The notes: generated by a model not told the origin, from the letters alone. 58,744 nt of DNA from Neptuniibacter sp048548695 (GCF_048548695.1 NZ_JBLYIF010000015.1), one strand, 5' to 3'. Counted from the first letter of the stretch, positions 34,555 to 43,665 are shown. Numbers and translations: made by a program.

Positions 34555-36372
34555 ATGTCGCTGAATATAAACAACTTACGCAATATCGCCATTATTGCCC
34601 ACGTTGACCATGGTAAAACCACCCTGGTCGATAAACTACTGGCTCAGTCAGGCACGCTGGGACGCCGTGATGAAGGCACCGAACGCATCATGGATTCCAA
34701 CGACCAGGAAAAAGAGCGCGGCATTACCATATTGGCTAAGAATACCGCCATCACCTGGAATGATTACCGCATCAATATCGTCGATACCCCAGGGCATGCG
34801 GACTTTGGTGGTGAAGTAGAGCGCGTTCTATCGATGGTAGATTGTGTATGCCTGCTGGTCGACGCTGTTGACGGTCCAATGCCCCAGACACGCTTTGTTA
34901 CCCAGAAAGCATTTGATCAAGGCCTGCGCCCGATTGTGGTAGTGAATAAAGTTGACCGCCCTGGTGCACGCCCAGACTGGGTCATCGACCAAGTCTTTGA
35001 CCTGTTTGACAGCTTGGGAGCGACCGAAGAACAGCTCGATTTCCCAATTGTTTATGCCTCAGCCCTTAACGGTATTGCCGGACCTGACCCTGACGAAATG
35101 GCAGAAGACATGACGCCGCTGTTCGAAGCGATAATTGAACATGTGTCACCGCCAGAAGTTGATCTTGAAGGGGCATTCCAAATGCAGATTTCTGCATTGG
35201 ACTACAACAGCTACGTTGGTGTCATCGGGGTGGGCCGTATCAGCCGAGGCAGCATCTCCCTGAATACACCGGTTAAAGTGATTGACCGTGAAGATAAAGT
35301 ACGTAACGGACGCGTCCTGAAGATCATGGGTTACCACGGCCTGGAGCGTATCGATGTCGATAACGCGCAGGCTGGTGATATCGTCTGTATCACGGGGATT
35401 GAGGAACTTAATATCTCTGACACCCTGTGCGATCCGAATAATGTTGAAGCACTGCCAGCGCTGAGCGTTGATGAGCCGACTGTGTCCATGACCTTCCAAG
35501 TAAACGACTCACCGTTTGCTGGCCAGGATGGTAAATTTGTCACAAGTCGCAACATCAAGGAACGCCTGGAGCGTGAGTTGATTCACAACGTTGCCCTTCG
35601 TGTTGAACAGGGCGAAACACCAGAGAAATTTAAAGTTTCCGGTCGTGGTGAGCTGCATCTGTCAGTACTGATCGAAACCATGCGTCGCGAAGGCTTCGAA
35701 CTTGGCGTGTCTCGCCCAGAGGTCGTGCAGAAAGAGGTGGATGGAGCAATCCACGAGCCTTACGAAGACGTGTTGATCGACGTTGAAGATGAACATCAGG
35801 GCGCCGTTATTGAAGAGTTAGGTAAGCGCAAAGGCGATATGACCAATATGGAAGTAGATGGCAAAGGCCGCTCACGCCTTAGCTTCATCATTCCGTCCCG
35901 TGGACTCATCGGTTTCCGTTCACTGTTCCTGACCATGACTTCAGGTACAGGCATCATGACCTCAATATTTGACCACTATGGCCCGGTGAAAGACGGTGAA
36001 GTGGAAAGCCGTAATAATGGTGTACTCGTCTCTATGGTGACAGGTAAAGCACTGGCTTATTCTTTATGGAACCTGCAAAGCCGTGGCCGCCTGTGTATCG
36101 AGCCAAATATCGATGTATATGAAGGCATGTTGCTGGGTATACATAGCCGCAGTAATGACCTGGCAGTTAACCCCATCAAGGGCAAACAGCTAACCAACGT
36201 ACGTGCATCCGGCACCGATGAAAACATCCAGCTGACACCACCAGTGAAATTTACTCTGGAACAAGCCCTGGACTTCATCGAAGATGACGAGCTGGTCGAA
36301 GTCACGCCAAACCATATCCGCCTGCGCAAGAAACTGCTGAAAGAAAACGAGCGGAAACGCGCTAAGAAGTAA
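34555..36372 (+). CDS. typA: Translational GTPase TypA/BipA
   Basis: A 605-residue ribosome-binding GTPase involved in 50S assembly and stress adaptation. G1 is AHVDHGKTT, followed by the switch region EKERGITI, DTPGHADFGGEV (G3) and NKVDRPGA (G4). Domain II, domain V and the BipA-specific C-terminal domain follow, with YSLWNLQSRG and LTPPVKFTLEQALDFI. The frame is open to 34453, but ATG 34555 (MSLNINNLRNIAIIAH) fits the family start and its length of 605-607. Followed by a strong terminator. Confidence 0.97.
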   Translation: MSLNINNLRNIAIIAHVDHGKTTLVDKLLAQSGTLGRRDEGTERIMDSNDQEKERGITILAKNTAITWNDYRINIVDTPGHADFGGEVERVLSMVDCVCLLVDAVDGPMPQTRFVTQKAFDQGLRPIVVVNKVDRPGARPDWVIDQVFDLFDSLGATEEQLDFPIVYASALNGIAGPDPDEMAEDMTPLFEAIIEHVSPPEVDLEGAFQMQISALDYNSYVGVIGVGRISRGSISLNTPVKVIDREDKVRNGRVLKIMGYHGLERIDVDNAQAGDIVCITGIEELNISDTLCDPNNVEALPALSVDEPTVSMTFQVNDSPFAGQDGKFVTSRNIKERLERELIHNVALRVEQGETPEKFKVSGRGELHLSVLIETMRREGFELGVSRPEVVQKEVDGAIHEPYEDVLIDVEDEHQGAVIEELGKRKGDMTNMEVDGKGRSRLSFIIPSRGLIGFRSLFLTMTSGTGIMTSIFDHYGPVKDGEVESRNNGVLVSMVTGKALAYSLWNLQSRGRLCIEPNIDVYEGMLLGIHSRSNDLAVNPIKGKQLTNVRASGTDENIQLTPPVKFTLEQALDFIEDDELVEVTPNHIRLRKKLLKENERKRAKK

Positions 36373-36379
36373 TATCCTA

Positions 36380-36406
36380 CCAGGGCAGCTCAGCTGCCCT
36401 TTTTTA
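36380..36406 (+). terminator. Rho-independent terminator of typA
   Basis: AGGGCAGCT and AGCTGCCCT form a stem with a short loop, followed by TTTTT, just after the typA stop. Confidence 0.92.
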
Positions 36407-36469
36407 TATCTGGCCGCAACCCGCTGTGAGCACATATACTGTTTGTCATCAGGACCGACGGAGCTTCCC

Positions 36470-37420
36470 ATGCGCAGCCTCTACCCCGAAATTCATAGCA
36501 GCGCCGAACACAGACTTAGTGTTTCCCCACTGCATACTCTGTATGTAGAAGAGAGCGGCAACCCGTGCGGCATACCCGTTTTGTTTGTTCATGGTGGTCC
36601 CGGTGGCGGCTGCAGCCCACAACACCGGCGTTTTTTTGATCCTGATAAATACCGGATTATTCTGTTTGATCAACGCGGCTGCGGACACTCTACGCCCCAT
36701 GCCAGCCTGACTGACAACCATACCCAGGCGCTAATTGATGATATCGAGCAGATTCGCAACTACCTGAAAATAGATGAGTGGTTACTCTTCGGTGGCTCCT
36801 GGGGTTCGACATTAAGCCTGCTATACGCCCAATCCCATCCTGAACGGGTAATCGGTCTGATCTTAAGAGGCATCTTCCTCTGCCGGCAACAGGACTTGCA
36901 CTGGTTCTATCAACAAGGTGCCAATGCGGTCTTTCCCGATTACTGGCAGGACTATCTGCAGCCGATCCCAGCCTCGCAACACCACGACCTGCTTAAGGCT
37001 TACCATGACGTTTTGACCTCGCCCAACGAGCTGGCGAGAATGGCCGCCGCCAAAGCCTGGTCAGTTTGGGAGGGGCGCTGCTCTACGCTTGACCCAAACC
37101 TTGATGTGGTTGAGCACTTTACTGACCCTCACGTCGCACTGGCGATGGCACGTATCGAAGCACACTACTTTATCAATCACGCCTTTATTGAAGCTGATCA
37201 GATTCTGCAAAACTGCCCACGCATTGCTCATATCAAAACCATTATCGTGCATGGCCGTTACGATATGGTCTGTCCTCTGAACCAAGCACATGCGCTCTAC
37301 CAGGCGCTACCCGACTCGGAATTGCATATCGTGCGGGATGCAGGCCATTCAGCGTTTGAACCCGGCATTACAGATAACCTGGTGCGTGCCACCGACAACT
37401 TCGCCCTGACTCTGGCATAA
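36470..37420 (+). CDS. pip: Proline iminopeptidase
   Basis: A 316-residue alpha/beta hydrolase (peptidase family S33) releasing N-terminal proline from peptides. It has the oxyanion loop VHGGPGGGCSPQH, the nucleophile elbow GGSWGSTLSLLYAQ, the acid in VHGRYDMVCP and the His in DAGHSAFEP. ATG 36470 (MRSLYPEI) is the family start and has ACGGAGC upstream; an in-frame upstream start would add 9 residues. It precedes dtd by 33 bp. Confidence 0.95.
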   Translation: MRSLYPEIHSSAEHRLSVSPLHTLYVEESGNPCGIPVLFVHGGPGGGCSPQHRRFFDPDKYRIILFDQRGCGHSTPHASLTDNHTQALIDDIEQIRNYLKIDEWLLFGGSWGSTLSLLYAQSHPERVIGLILRGIFLCRQQDLHWFYQQGANAVFPDYWQDYLQPIPASQHHDLLKAYHDVLTSPNELARMAAAKAWSVWEGRCSTLDPNLDVVEHFTDPHVALAMARIEAHYFINHAFIEADQILQNCPRIAHIKTIIVHGRYDMVCPLNQAHALYQALPDSELHIVRDAGHSAFEPGITDNLVRATDNFALTLA

Positions 37421-37453
37421 TTACCCTCCCTTGCCAGCATCAGATCAAAGATT

Positions 37454-37891
37454 ATGAAAGGATTGATACAACGGGTCACACAGGCCACAGTCAAGGTGAA
37501 AGGCGAAACCATCGGCCATATTGAACATGGCACTCTGCTTCTACTGGGCGTAGAAAAAACTGATACTCAACAACATGCCGACAAGCTGCTGCAAAAGGTA
37601 CTGAATTACAGAATCTTTCCTGACGACAGCGGCAAGATGAATCTCAATCTACAGCAGGCCGCCGGTGGCTTATTGGTAGTATCCCAGTTCACACTGGTTG
37701 CAGATACTCAAAAAGGACTCAGGCCTGGCTTTTCCGTGGCGGCCGATCCCGCCCTGGGAGAGCGGCTTTATGACTACTTCGTCCAGCAGGCACAGCAGTC
37801 ACACGCGACTGTTGCAACAGGCCGGTTTGGTGCAGACATGCAGATCAGTTTGATCAATGACGGACCGGTCACCTTTATGCTGCAGTCCTGA
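37454..37891 (+). CDS. dtd: D-aminoacyl-tRNA deacylase
   Basis: A 145-residue homodimeric enzyme removing D-amino acids (and glycine) mischarged on tRNA. It begins MKGLIQRVTQATVKV and contains the SQFTLVADT motif and the cross-subunit Gly-Pro motif NDGPVTFML. Length equals E. coli Dtd (145). The last 93 bp overlap the 3' end of the convergent DTW-domain gene. Confidence 0.96.
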   Translation: MKGLIQRVTQATVKVKGETIGHIEHGTLLLLGVEKTDTQQHADKLLQKVLNYRIFPDDSGKMNLNLQQAAGGLLVVSQFTLVADTQKGLRPGFSVAADPALGERLYDYFVQQAQQSHATVATGRFGADMQISLINDGPVTFMLQS

Positions 37892-38575
37892 AGCAACCGT
37901 TTGCAGCCCGAGAATAAACTGCTTTGCAGGCATTTCAGCCTGCAATGGCCGGGTTAGTCTTGCCGCACGATAATGCTCATTAAACACATCGAAATATGCC
38001 ATTAACAGGTCACCGGCGGTGTGGTCCCCAATCAAGTGCAGCAGTTCTGCTGCGATCTCTGCAGTACATAGCTGCTCCGGCGTAGCTGACTGACGTAAAT
38101 GATAGCGGCTGGTGCGCGCTGTCTGCGGCAATGTAATCACCGGCAGGTGCTGCAGGTATTTGCTGAGTCTGAACATCCGTCGCGCCTGGCGCCAAGTACC
38201 GTCCAGTAAAATAAACAATGGCCGCTTCTGGGTGGCAGGGTATTGCACCATCCGATCTTCATAACCAGGTCCTGCTGGAAACACCAGATACGGCTGATAT
38301 GAAGTGTCATTGAGCAGTGCCAAAAACGTCAAGGGTGGCTGAGTGCGCGACCACTCGAAAATTTTCGTATCAGGAAAACAATCCGCAATTAAACGCCCAG
38401 TATTTGTTGGCTTAAAACTTTCGTTATGGTGCATCAGCAGCACAAAGGAGGCGTCTCCTTGGGCCGAGGTACGATAACTGCAAATACATACCCGAATCGC
38501 GAGCAAACACTCAGGGCAACGATGGGTACGGGAGCCGCGAGCAATAAATGGCTTGTTTAAAACAGGTGTGGTCAT
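37799..38575 (-). CDS. DTW-domain tRNA-uridine aminocarboxypropyltransferase (TapT/YfiP-like)
   Basis: A 258-residue member of the SPOUT-related DTW family; characterised members (TapT, TuaA) make acp3U in tRNA. An N-terminal cysteine cluster CPECLLAIRVCIC, the LDGTWRQARRMF motif (the DTW signature) and YHLRQSATPEQLCTAEI are visible. The frame is open far upstream, but ATG 38575 (MTTPVLNKPF) gives the family length. The C-terminus runs about 31 codons into dtd on the opposite strand, which looks like an extension by loss of an earlier stop. It follows the hypothetical gene by 7 bp. Confidence 0.9.
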   Translation of the reverse strand: MTTPVLNKPFIARGSRTHRCPECLLAIRVCICSYRTSAQGDASFVLLMHHNESFKPTNTGRLIADCFPDTKIFEWSRTQPPLTFLALLNDTSYQPYLVFPAGPGYEDRMVQYPATQKRPLFILLDGTWRQARRMFRLSKYLQHLPVITLPQTARTSRYHLRQSATPEQLCTAEIAAELLHLIGDHTAGDLLMAYFDVFNEHYRAARLTRPLQAEMPAKQFILGLQTVASGLQHKGDRSVIDQTDLHVCTKPACCNSRV

Positions 38576-38582
38576 AATAAAT

Positions 38583-39080
38583 TTATTGTAGGGTAGGTGC
38601 CGTTTTTTCAGCGGTAAAGAGCGTCTTTGGTACTCCCCAGTCAAGCGTCCGCGCGCCCTTATGCAGTAGATGCAGAAACTGATGTAACTCATCCAGATTG
38701 AGCACCCCAGATGCCGTTGGTTCCGTATCAGTGCCATAGAAGCGCAGCTGGTAACGGCCTTCCCGGTGACTAACATCCAGTCGGTGCAGCACTTCTGTGC
38801 TCAGCGTGGTCAGGGTGTCATCTTCTCGATCCACCTGAACATTTTGCTGAGCCGATTCATGGTAAAACTGGGCCAACTCTGCCTGATGAGGCTGCGGCGC
38901 TGGATTCGCAGCATCGGACATCTTCTTCAACATCTCCGGCATTGCGCTTAACAGTCGCAGCACCAGCCGCCGGGTCAGCCAGAAGTCAATCCGAGGGTCC
39001 GCGTTTTTCAGGTTACCCACTAGCAAGATCCGATCTTCAACCGGATCAAACTTGAGGGTAAATGCGGCAATATTAATCAT
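38583..39080 (-). CDS. Conserved-looking hypothetical protein
   Basis: A 165-residue protein that I do not recognise. It starts MINIAAFTLKFDPVEDRILLVG, has no signal peptide or membrane helix, and appears to have a beta-rich N-terminus followed by a helical segment (TRRLVLRLLSAMPEMLKKMS). Acidic and Gln/His-rich middle residues lead to a second mixed region (RYQLRFYGTD ... LNLDELHQFLHLLHKGA). ATG 39080 has AAGGAATAAG upstream. It is 7 bp upstream of the DTW gene and thus likely cotranscribed, and divergent from the HDOD gene. Codon use resembles its neighbours, so it is probably a real gene. Confidence 0.75.
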   Translation of the reverse strand: MINIAAFTLKFDPVEDRILLVGNLKNADPRIDFWLTRRLVLRLLSAMPEMLKKMSDAANPAPQPHQAELAQFYHESAQQNVQVDREDDTLTTLSTEVLHRLDVSHREGRYQLRFYGTDTEPTASGVLNLDELHQFLHLLHKGARTLDWGVPKTLFTAEKTAPTLQ

Positions 39081-39153
39081 CTTATTCCTTTCGCCGATAG
39101 CGTAGAATCAAGCTTGTAATAACCACTGATTCTTAACTAGAGTGCTGTTTCTG

Positions 39154-39990
39154 ATGCCGACGCAAAACCCCAGCTTTCGTTTTGTGATCCCACCTCGCCC
39201 AGAAGTTTTGGTGAAAATGACTCAGCTTTTGCGCGCTGAAAATATTGATACCAACAAGATATGTCGCCTGATCAGGCAGGATGCTGCGCTCTACTCCGCC
39301 GTGCTGGGTACCATCAATTCAGCGGCATACGCACTGGTCAAACGCATCACCAGCATTGAGCATGCTGTCGCCCTGTTGGGACCTGTGAGAATATATAATA
39401 TTGTACGCCTTAGTGCCCTGAAAAACAGTTTATCCAACCAATGCAGCCTCGAGCGTTTCTGGGACAGTGCCTCTGAAGTGGCCCAGTTGTGCAGCTTTAT
39501 CGCAGAGAACTTCAGTCACCTGGACCGTGAAGATGCTTATACCCTGGGCATGCTGCATGACTGTGGCATACCGCTTATCCTGGTGCAGGATGAAGGCTTC
39601 AAAACCCAATTGCAGCACCTCAACACCCTGCCAATTGCCGAAAGTGAACAGGTTCAGCTCAAACTTTACGGCACCAGCCATTATCGCCTGGGAGCAGAAA
39701 TGTTGACGGACTGGGGCTTCTCCAGCGATCTGTCTGCAGCCGTTGCCGCCCAGCCATACTATCAGGATGTATTACGACAGCCCGTCGATGGGCGGGAACA
39801 TATGCGCTTTGCCTTAAGTTGCCTGACCTTGGCGCGGGATATTAGTGACGTGTACCGCCGTTATTGGCGTATGACCGACCGAGAAACCCAGCTGCATGAA
39901 CTGAAATCTGCGCTCGAGTTTCTGGGGCTGAATGACCTGGACTATATGGACCTTCGTGAGGACTGCAGTACCTGGCTGGAATCCCTCTAA
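39154..39990 (+). CDS. HDOD-domain protein
   Basis: A 278-residue protein made almost entirely of an HDOD domain (a catalytically incomplete relative of HD phosphohydrolases). It has NTNKI-like helix DTNKICRLIRQDAALYSAVL, INSAAYAL, SIEHAVALLGPVRIYNIVRL and YTLGMLHDCGIPLIL. HDOD proteins act as signalling scaffolds, often linked to c-di-GMP or chemotaxis control; the partner here is unknown. ATG 39154 is chosen over an in-frame GTG at 39142, though both have weak ribosome sites. Divergent from the hypothetical gene across 73 bp. Confidence 0.88.
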   Translation: MPTQNPSFRFVIPPRPEVLVKMTQLLRAENIDTNKICRLIRQDAALYSAVLGTINSAAYALVKRITSIEHAVALLGPVRIYNIVRLSALKNSLSNQCSLERFWDSASEVAQLCSFIAENFSHLDREDAYTLGMLHDCGIPLILVQDEGFKTQLQHLNTLPIAESEQVQLKLYGTSHYRLGAEMLTDWGFSSDLSAAVAAQPYYQDVLRQPVDGREHMRFALSCLTLARDISDVYRRYWRMTDRETQLHELKSALEFLGLNDLDYMDLREDCSTWLESL

Positions 39991-40105
39991 TCAATCCACA
40001 CCCGATAGCCCGCCACCGCCCAGCTCTGATACAATTCCTGCAACTTCCTTTTCATCCTGCAACATGCCACGCGCTTTCAGCTTGCGCGCCGCATGGAGAC
40101 TTTTC

Positions 40106-40873
40106 ATGTTTGAACTGCCGGTTGTTGATCTAAAAGATAAAGTCAGTGAAGAAGAGTGGCAGGTACGGGTTAACCTAGCTGCCTGCTACCGTCTGGTCGA
40201 GCACTTTGGCTGGGGCGATCTGATCTATACCCATATTTCTGCACGCATTCCAAAGACTGATCATTACCTGGTCAATGCCTTCGGCTTAGGCTTTGATGAG
40301 GTGACCGCCTCCAACCTGGTAAAAATCGATTTGGCTGGCAATATCCTCGATGACAGCCCATTTGAGATTAACCCCGCGGGCTTCACTATCCATAGCGCCG
40401 TACACGAAGTTCGGCATGATGCTCACTGCGTAATCCACCTGCATACCAAAGCCACCATTGCCGTTGCCTCCCTGCAGGAGGGTTTACAGCCACTCAGCCA
40501 ATACTCGATGTTTTCCCTGACCTCTATGGCCCATCACGGTTATGAGGGGTTGGCCGTCAACCCCGCAGAGAAGCGTCGCCTGCAGCAGGATTTGAATGAC
40601 AAGAATCACCTGCTACTGCCAAACCATGGCGCTCTGACAGTCGGGCCGACGGTCGGTGACGCTTTTATGCGGATGTACGATCTGCAACGGGCCTGCGAAG
40701 TCCAGCTCTTGATTCAGGCCAGCGGCCAGCCGGCCATTACCATCGCTTCTGAGGTGCAAGACGGCATCTTCAACCAGGCCAAAGTCGTCCACTCTGGTTC
40801 AACCGGTGGCCAGAAAGCCTGGCCTGCCATGTTACGCAAAGCCTATCGACTTGACCCCGACTTCTGTAATTAA
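40106..40873 (+). CDS. Class II aldolase/adducin family protein
   Basis: A 255-residue zinc-dependent aldolase-fold protein. Zinc ligands are in VIHLHTKATIAVA (HxH) and LLPNHGALTVG; the N-terminal LIYTHISARIP is also typical. ATG 40106 has GGAG 9 nt upstream; the frame continues upstream through the HDOD stop but without similarity. The substrate is unknown. With the enolase-superfamily gene 24 bp downstream and the convergent amidohydrolase and dehydrogenase, it may serve sugar or sugar-acid breakdown (inference). Confidence 0.9.
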   Translation: MFELPVVDLKDKVSEEEWQVRVNLAACYRLVEHFGWGDLIYTHISARIPKTDHYLVNAFGLGFDEVTASNLVKIDLAGNILDDSPFEINPAGFTIHSAVHEVRHDAHCVIHLHTKATIAVASLQEGLQPLSQYSMFSLTSMAHHGYEGLAVNPAEKRRLQQDLNDKNHLLLPNHGALTVGPTVGDAFMRMYDLQRACEVQLLIQASGQPAITIASEVQDGIFNQAKVVHSGSTGGQKAWPAMLRKAYRLDPDFCN

Positions 40874-40897
40874 ACGTTTTTCAGTAAAGGTTCTGAC

Positions 40898-42073
40898 ATG
40901 AAAGTCACCCGTGTAGAAATTTTTGATATTCACTGCCCTAAACGTCCGGTATGGAATCCGGTATTTGTCCGCATTCATACCGATGAAGGCATTTCCGGCG
41001 TGGGTGAAGCCGGCCTTGCTTATGATCTAGGCCACAGTGCTGCTGCCAGCATGATCAAAGAATTTGCCGAAGAAATGCTGCTCGGAAGAGACCCCTTCCA
41101 GACCGAAGACCTGTGGAATCTGATGCTGCGGGGCAGCTTTTGGGGATTAGGCGGTGGACCTGTGGTTTATTCTGCCATGAGTGCAATTGATACTGCGCTA
41201 TGGGATATCAAGGGTAAAGCTTTGGGCGTACCTGTGTACCAACTGCTCGGTGGCAGAGTTAATGATGAGCTGCGTACCTATGCCAGCCAGCTACAGTTCG
41301 ATTGGGGCCCTGAGTTTGCCAAACTTATCCATCCGGAAGAATACGCCCGCGCGGCGGAAAAAGCCGTGGCTGAGGGATATGATGCCGTCAAAGTTGACCC
41401 GATCATGTATGACGCGCAGGGCGATACCCACTTTGACCGCACCAAACTGTTCACCAATAAAGAGATGCAGCTGTTCCGTGGCCGCCTAATGGCGATCCGC
41501 GACGCGGTGGGTGCGGATGTGGATATTATTTTTGAATGCCACAGCTTACCGGGTGCCAGTACCGCGATTCAGTTAGGCGAACTGGCTGAAGAAGCCCGCT
41601 GTATGTATTTCGAGGAACCGGTAAACTACCTCAATTCCAAGCTACATAAGCGAGTGGCGGATAGGGTGAATGTGCCCATTGCTGGTGGTGAGCGCCTATA
41701 TAATCGCTGGGGTGTCAGACCCTATCTGGAAGATCAGAGTCTCGATGTGCTGCAGCCGGATGTAGGGCTGTGCGGCGGTTTCACCGAAACCAAAAAAGTT
41801 TGCGACTATGCGGATATCTATGATGTGCGCATCCAGGCCCATGTCTGTGGCGGACCGATAGCCACCATGGCCGCCTTACACCTGGAAACCGCCATTCCTA
41901 ACTTCCTGATCCATGAACACCACACCTATGCGATCAAGGATTGGAACCGTGAGTTATGCCTGCAGGATCCACAACCGGTGAATGGCAAGTTCCGCTGCCC
42001 TGATGAGCCAGGACTGGGTATTGAGCTGAATGACGAAGTGGTCAAACGCTCACCCCATGTCGAAGTGAAATAA
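40898..42073 (+). CDS. Mandelate racemase/muconate lactonizing enzyme (enolase) superfamily dehydratase
   Basis: A 391-residue TIM-barrel enzyme. The N-terminal capping domain contains FVRIHTDEGISGVGEAG, then ALWDIKGKALGVPVYQLLGG. Barrel residues include the general-base region VKVDPIMYD, the metal-site segments IIFECHS, YFEEPVN and AGGERLYNRWG, and the catalytic-His segment AHVCGGPIATMAALHL. The pattern with His after the third ligand resembles the gluconate/galactonate-type acid-sugar dehydratases, but the substrate cannot be assigned. Paired with the aldolase gene. It ends one base before the convergent amidohydrolase gene. Confidence 0.9.
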   Translation: MKVTRVEIFDIHCPKRPVWNPVFVRIHTDEGISGVGEAGLAYDLGHSAAASMIKEFAEEMLLGRDPFQTEDLWNLMLRGSFWGLGGGPVVYSAMSAIDTALWDIKGKALGVPVYQLLGGRVNDELRTYASQLQFDWGPEFAKLIHPEEYARAAEKAVAEGYDAVKVDPIMYDAQGDTHFDRTKLFTNKEMQLFRGRLMAIRDAVGADVDIIFECHSLPGASTAIQLGELAEEARCMYFEEPVNYLNSKLHKRVADRVNVPIAGGERLYNRWGVRPYLEDQSLDVLQPDVGLCGGFTETKKVCDYADIYDVRIQAHVCGGPIATMAALHLETAIPNFLIHEHHTYAIKDWNRELCLQDPQPVNGKFRCPDEPGLGIELNDEVVKRSPHVEVK

Positions 42074-42074
42074 C

Positions 42075-42956
42075 TTAACCGATACCAAACCGATACACCC
42101 GCCGTGCATTGTCAAAAAACAACTCGGCGGGTAGCGTTTTACCTAACTGATCCACATAATGCTGCCACAGCTCAGCATAAGACAGTGCCAATTCAGACAC
42201 CGGAAAGTTACTGGCCAACATCAATTGTGATGTCGGCAGCGCCTGCAACAGGTACTGCAGTATTGGTACAACTTGTGACATGCGCCAGTCGGCATTCAGC
42301 ATCTCCCAGCCTGAGCATTTAACAAAACAATTAGGCAGATGCGCCAGCTGCTGAATAGCCTCACACCAGCGGGGCTCAAGGTCGATCACTAGGCCTGCAT
42401 GATTCAGCACAATATCCAGCTGCGACCTGGTTACGGCCAGATCGACAAGACAGTTAACGACCGCAACTGACTGCAGGTTCACCTGCAACTCTAACAACAT
42501 CCCTTGCTGTTCCAGCAGTGCCAGATTGTCCCCCGTGCTGGCAGATTGCAACACAGCGGCAGCATCTTCAGCCAGAATATTACGTATCCCAATACAGTTA
42601 GGAAACTTGGCAAGCTGAGTCAGAGTGGCAGCAAAATCTGTCGAGGTTAAATCGGCAAAACCAATACTTCGAAACGGCAAGGCACAGTGCTGCTGCAACC
42701 ATGCCTGCTCTCTCCAGGGGCGCTGATTATCAAAGCCCGCTTCTATATGGACAAAACCCGCCAGTTGAATATGCGCGGGCAATATCAGATCCTGCTCTAA
42801 GAAGTTTCGTTGCAGTCGCTGTTTATGGGGCCAGTATGGCGGTTGCCCATCCTGCAACCAGTCATAGTGCCCCTGCATCAGATCAAACAGATGCACGTGC
42901 GGATCGATTATCCGCAACACCTCTGTTTCACTGTCAACGCGCAGTGTAGCCACCAT
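42075..42956 (-). CDS. Amidohydrolase-superfamily lactonase-like protein
   Basis: A 293-residue TIM-barrel hydrolase of the amidohydrolase-2 family, resembling sugar-lactone hydrolases (L-fuconolactonase/4-sulfomuconolactonase type). It begins with RIIDPHVHLFDL (HxH metal motif) and has FVHIEAGF, IGIRNILAE, LDIVLNHAG and a terminal segment ELFFDNARRVYRFG typical of the family. ATG 42956 with an AGG site 7 nt upstream is chosen; the frame extends 80 codons further, antisense-like, inside the SDR gene. It overlaps the SDR gene by 23 bp, so the two are coupled. Confidence 0.88.
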   Translation of the reverse strand: MVATLRVDSETEVLRIIDPHVHLFDLMQGHYDWLQDGQPPYWPHKQRLQRNFLEQDLILPAHIQLAGFVHIEAGFDNQRPWREQAWLQQHCALPFRSIGFADLTSTDFAATLTQLAKFPNCIGIRNILAEDAAAVLQSASTGDNLALLEQQGMLLELQVNLQSVAVVNCLVDLAVTRSQLDIVLNHAGLVIDLEPRWCEAIQQLAHLPNCFVKCSGWEMLNADWRMSQVVPILQYLLQALPTSQLMLASNFPVSELALSYAELWQHYVDQLGKTLPAELFFDNARRVYRFGIG

Positions 42957-43665
42957 CAATGACCTGCAGGCTGCCGGTGATAAAACGTGACTCATCCCCC
43001 GCCAGAAACGCCACCAGTGCAGCAACTTCCTCTGGTTGACCAATCCGACCCAAGGGCTGTTCTGCCGCTTCAGCCGCATGCACTTGCTGTGGGTCTGCAC
43101 CACTGCGCTGGCAATAACGATCAATCGCCTGATGATAGAGCGGAGTCTCAATTGTGCCGGGACAAACAGCGTTGGCACGAATACCATCACCGGCATAATC
43201 CAAGGCGGTTGTTTTCGCCATGGAAGCCAGGGCTGCTTTGCTCAGGTTATAGGCAAAAGAGTGGGGTTTACCCACTATCGCCTGATCAGAGGACATCAGA
43301 ATCAGGCTACCGCTCTTCTGTGCACACATCACTGGCAAGGCAGCATGCAACAGGTAGTAGGTGCCCTTTACGTTAATATCCAAGACTCGCTCAAACGCTT
43401 CAGGGGACGTATTTCCCAGGGTCGCCGACAAGTGCACCCCGGCATTTGCCACCACAACATCAATGCGCCCGGCTTGCTCGGCGACCTGCTGCACCGCTGA
43501 TTGCACTTGTCCCTGATCAGCCATGTCACAGCTTAGATAGTCAATGGTCTCAAGCGGTGCTGAGACATCCAGGTTGAAGACCCGAAAACCATCCTGTCGC
43601 AGACGCTTGACCACCGCTTCTCCGATGCCAGCACTGCCGCCACTGACAATCGCAACTTTATTCAC
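42934..43665 (-). CDS. Short-chain dehydrogenase/reductase
   Basis: A 243-residue classical SDR. The Rossmann loop is VSGGSAGIGEAV, followed by NAG (VVANAGVHL). Catalytic residues are in SSDQAIVGKPHSFAYNLSK (Ser, Tyr-x3-Lys), and the C-terminus is FITGSLQVIDGGYTA. NAD(P) preference is not certain; the acidic LDVSAPLE region after beta-2 favours NAD. The substrate is unknown; next to a lactonase-like gene, sugar oxidation is plausible. It starts 4 bp inside acpS, so it is part of the same transcript as pdxJ-acpS. Confidence 0.92.
   Translation of the reverse strand: MNKVAIVSGGSAGIGEAVVKRLRQDGFRVFNLDVSAPLETIDYLSCDMADQGQVQSAVQQVAEQAGRIDVVVANAGVHLSATLGNTSPEAFERVLDINVKGTYYLLHAALPVMCAQKSGSLILMSSDQAIVGKPHSFAYNLSKAALASMAKTTALDYAGDGIRANAVCPGTIETPLYHQAIDRYCQRSGADPQQVHAAEAAEQPLGRIGQPEEVAALVAFLAGDESRFITGSLQVIDGGYTAR

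Noticed and set aside
42956..43196. 80-codon upstream extension of the amidohydrolase frame
   Set aside because: It lies inside the SDR gene in another frame, has no family similarity, and a good ribosome site precedes the internal ATG at 42956.
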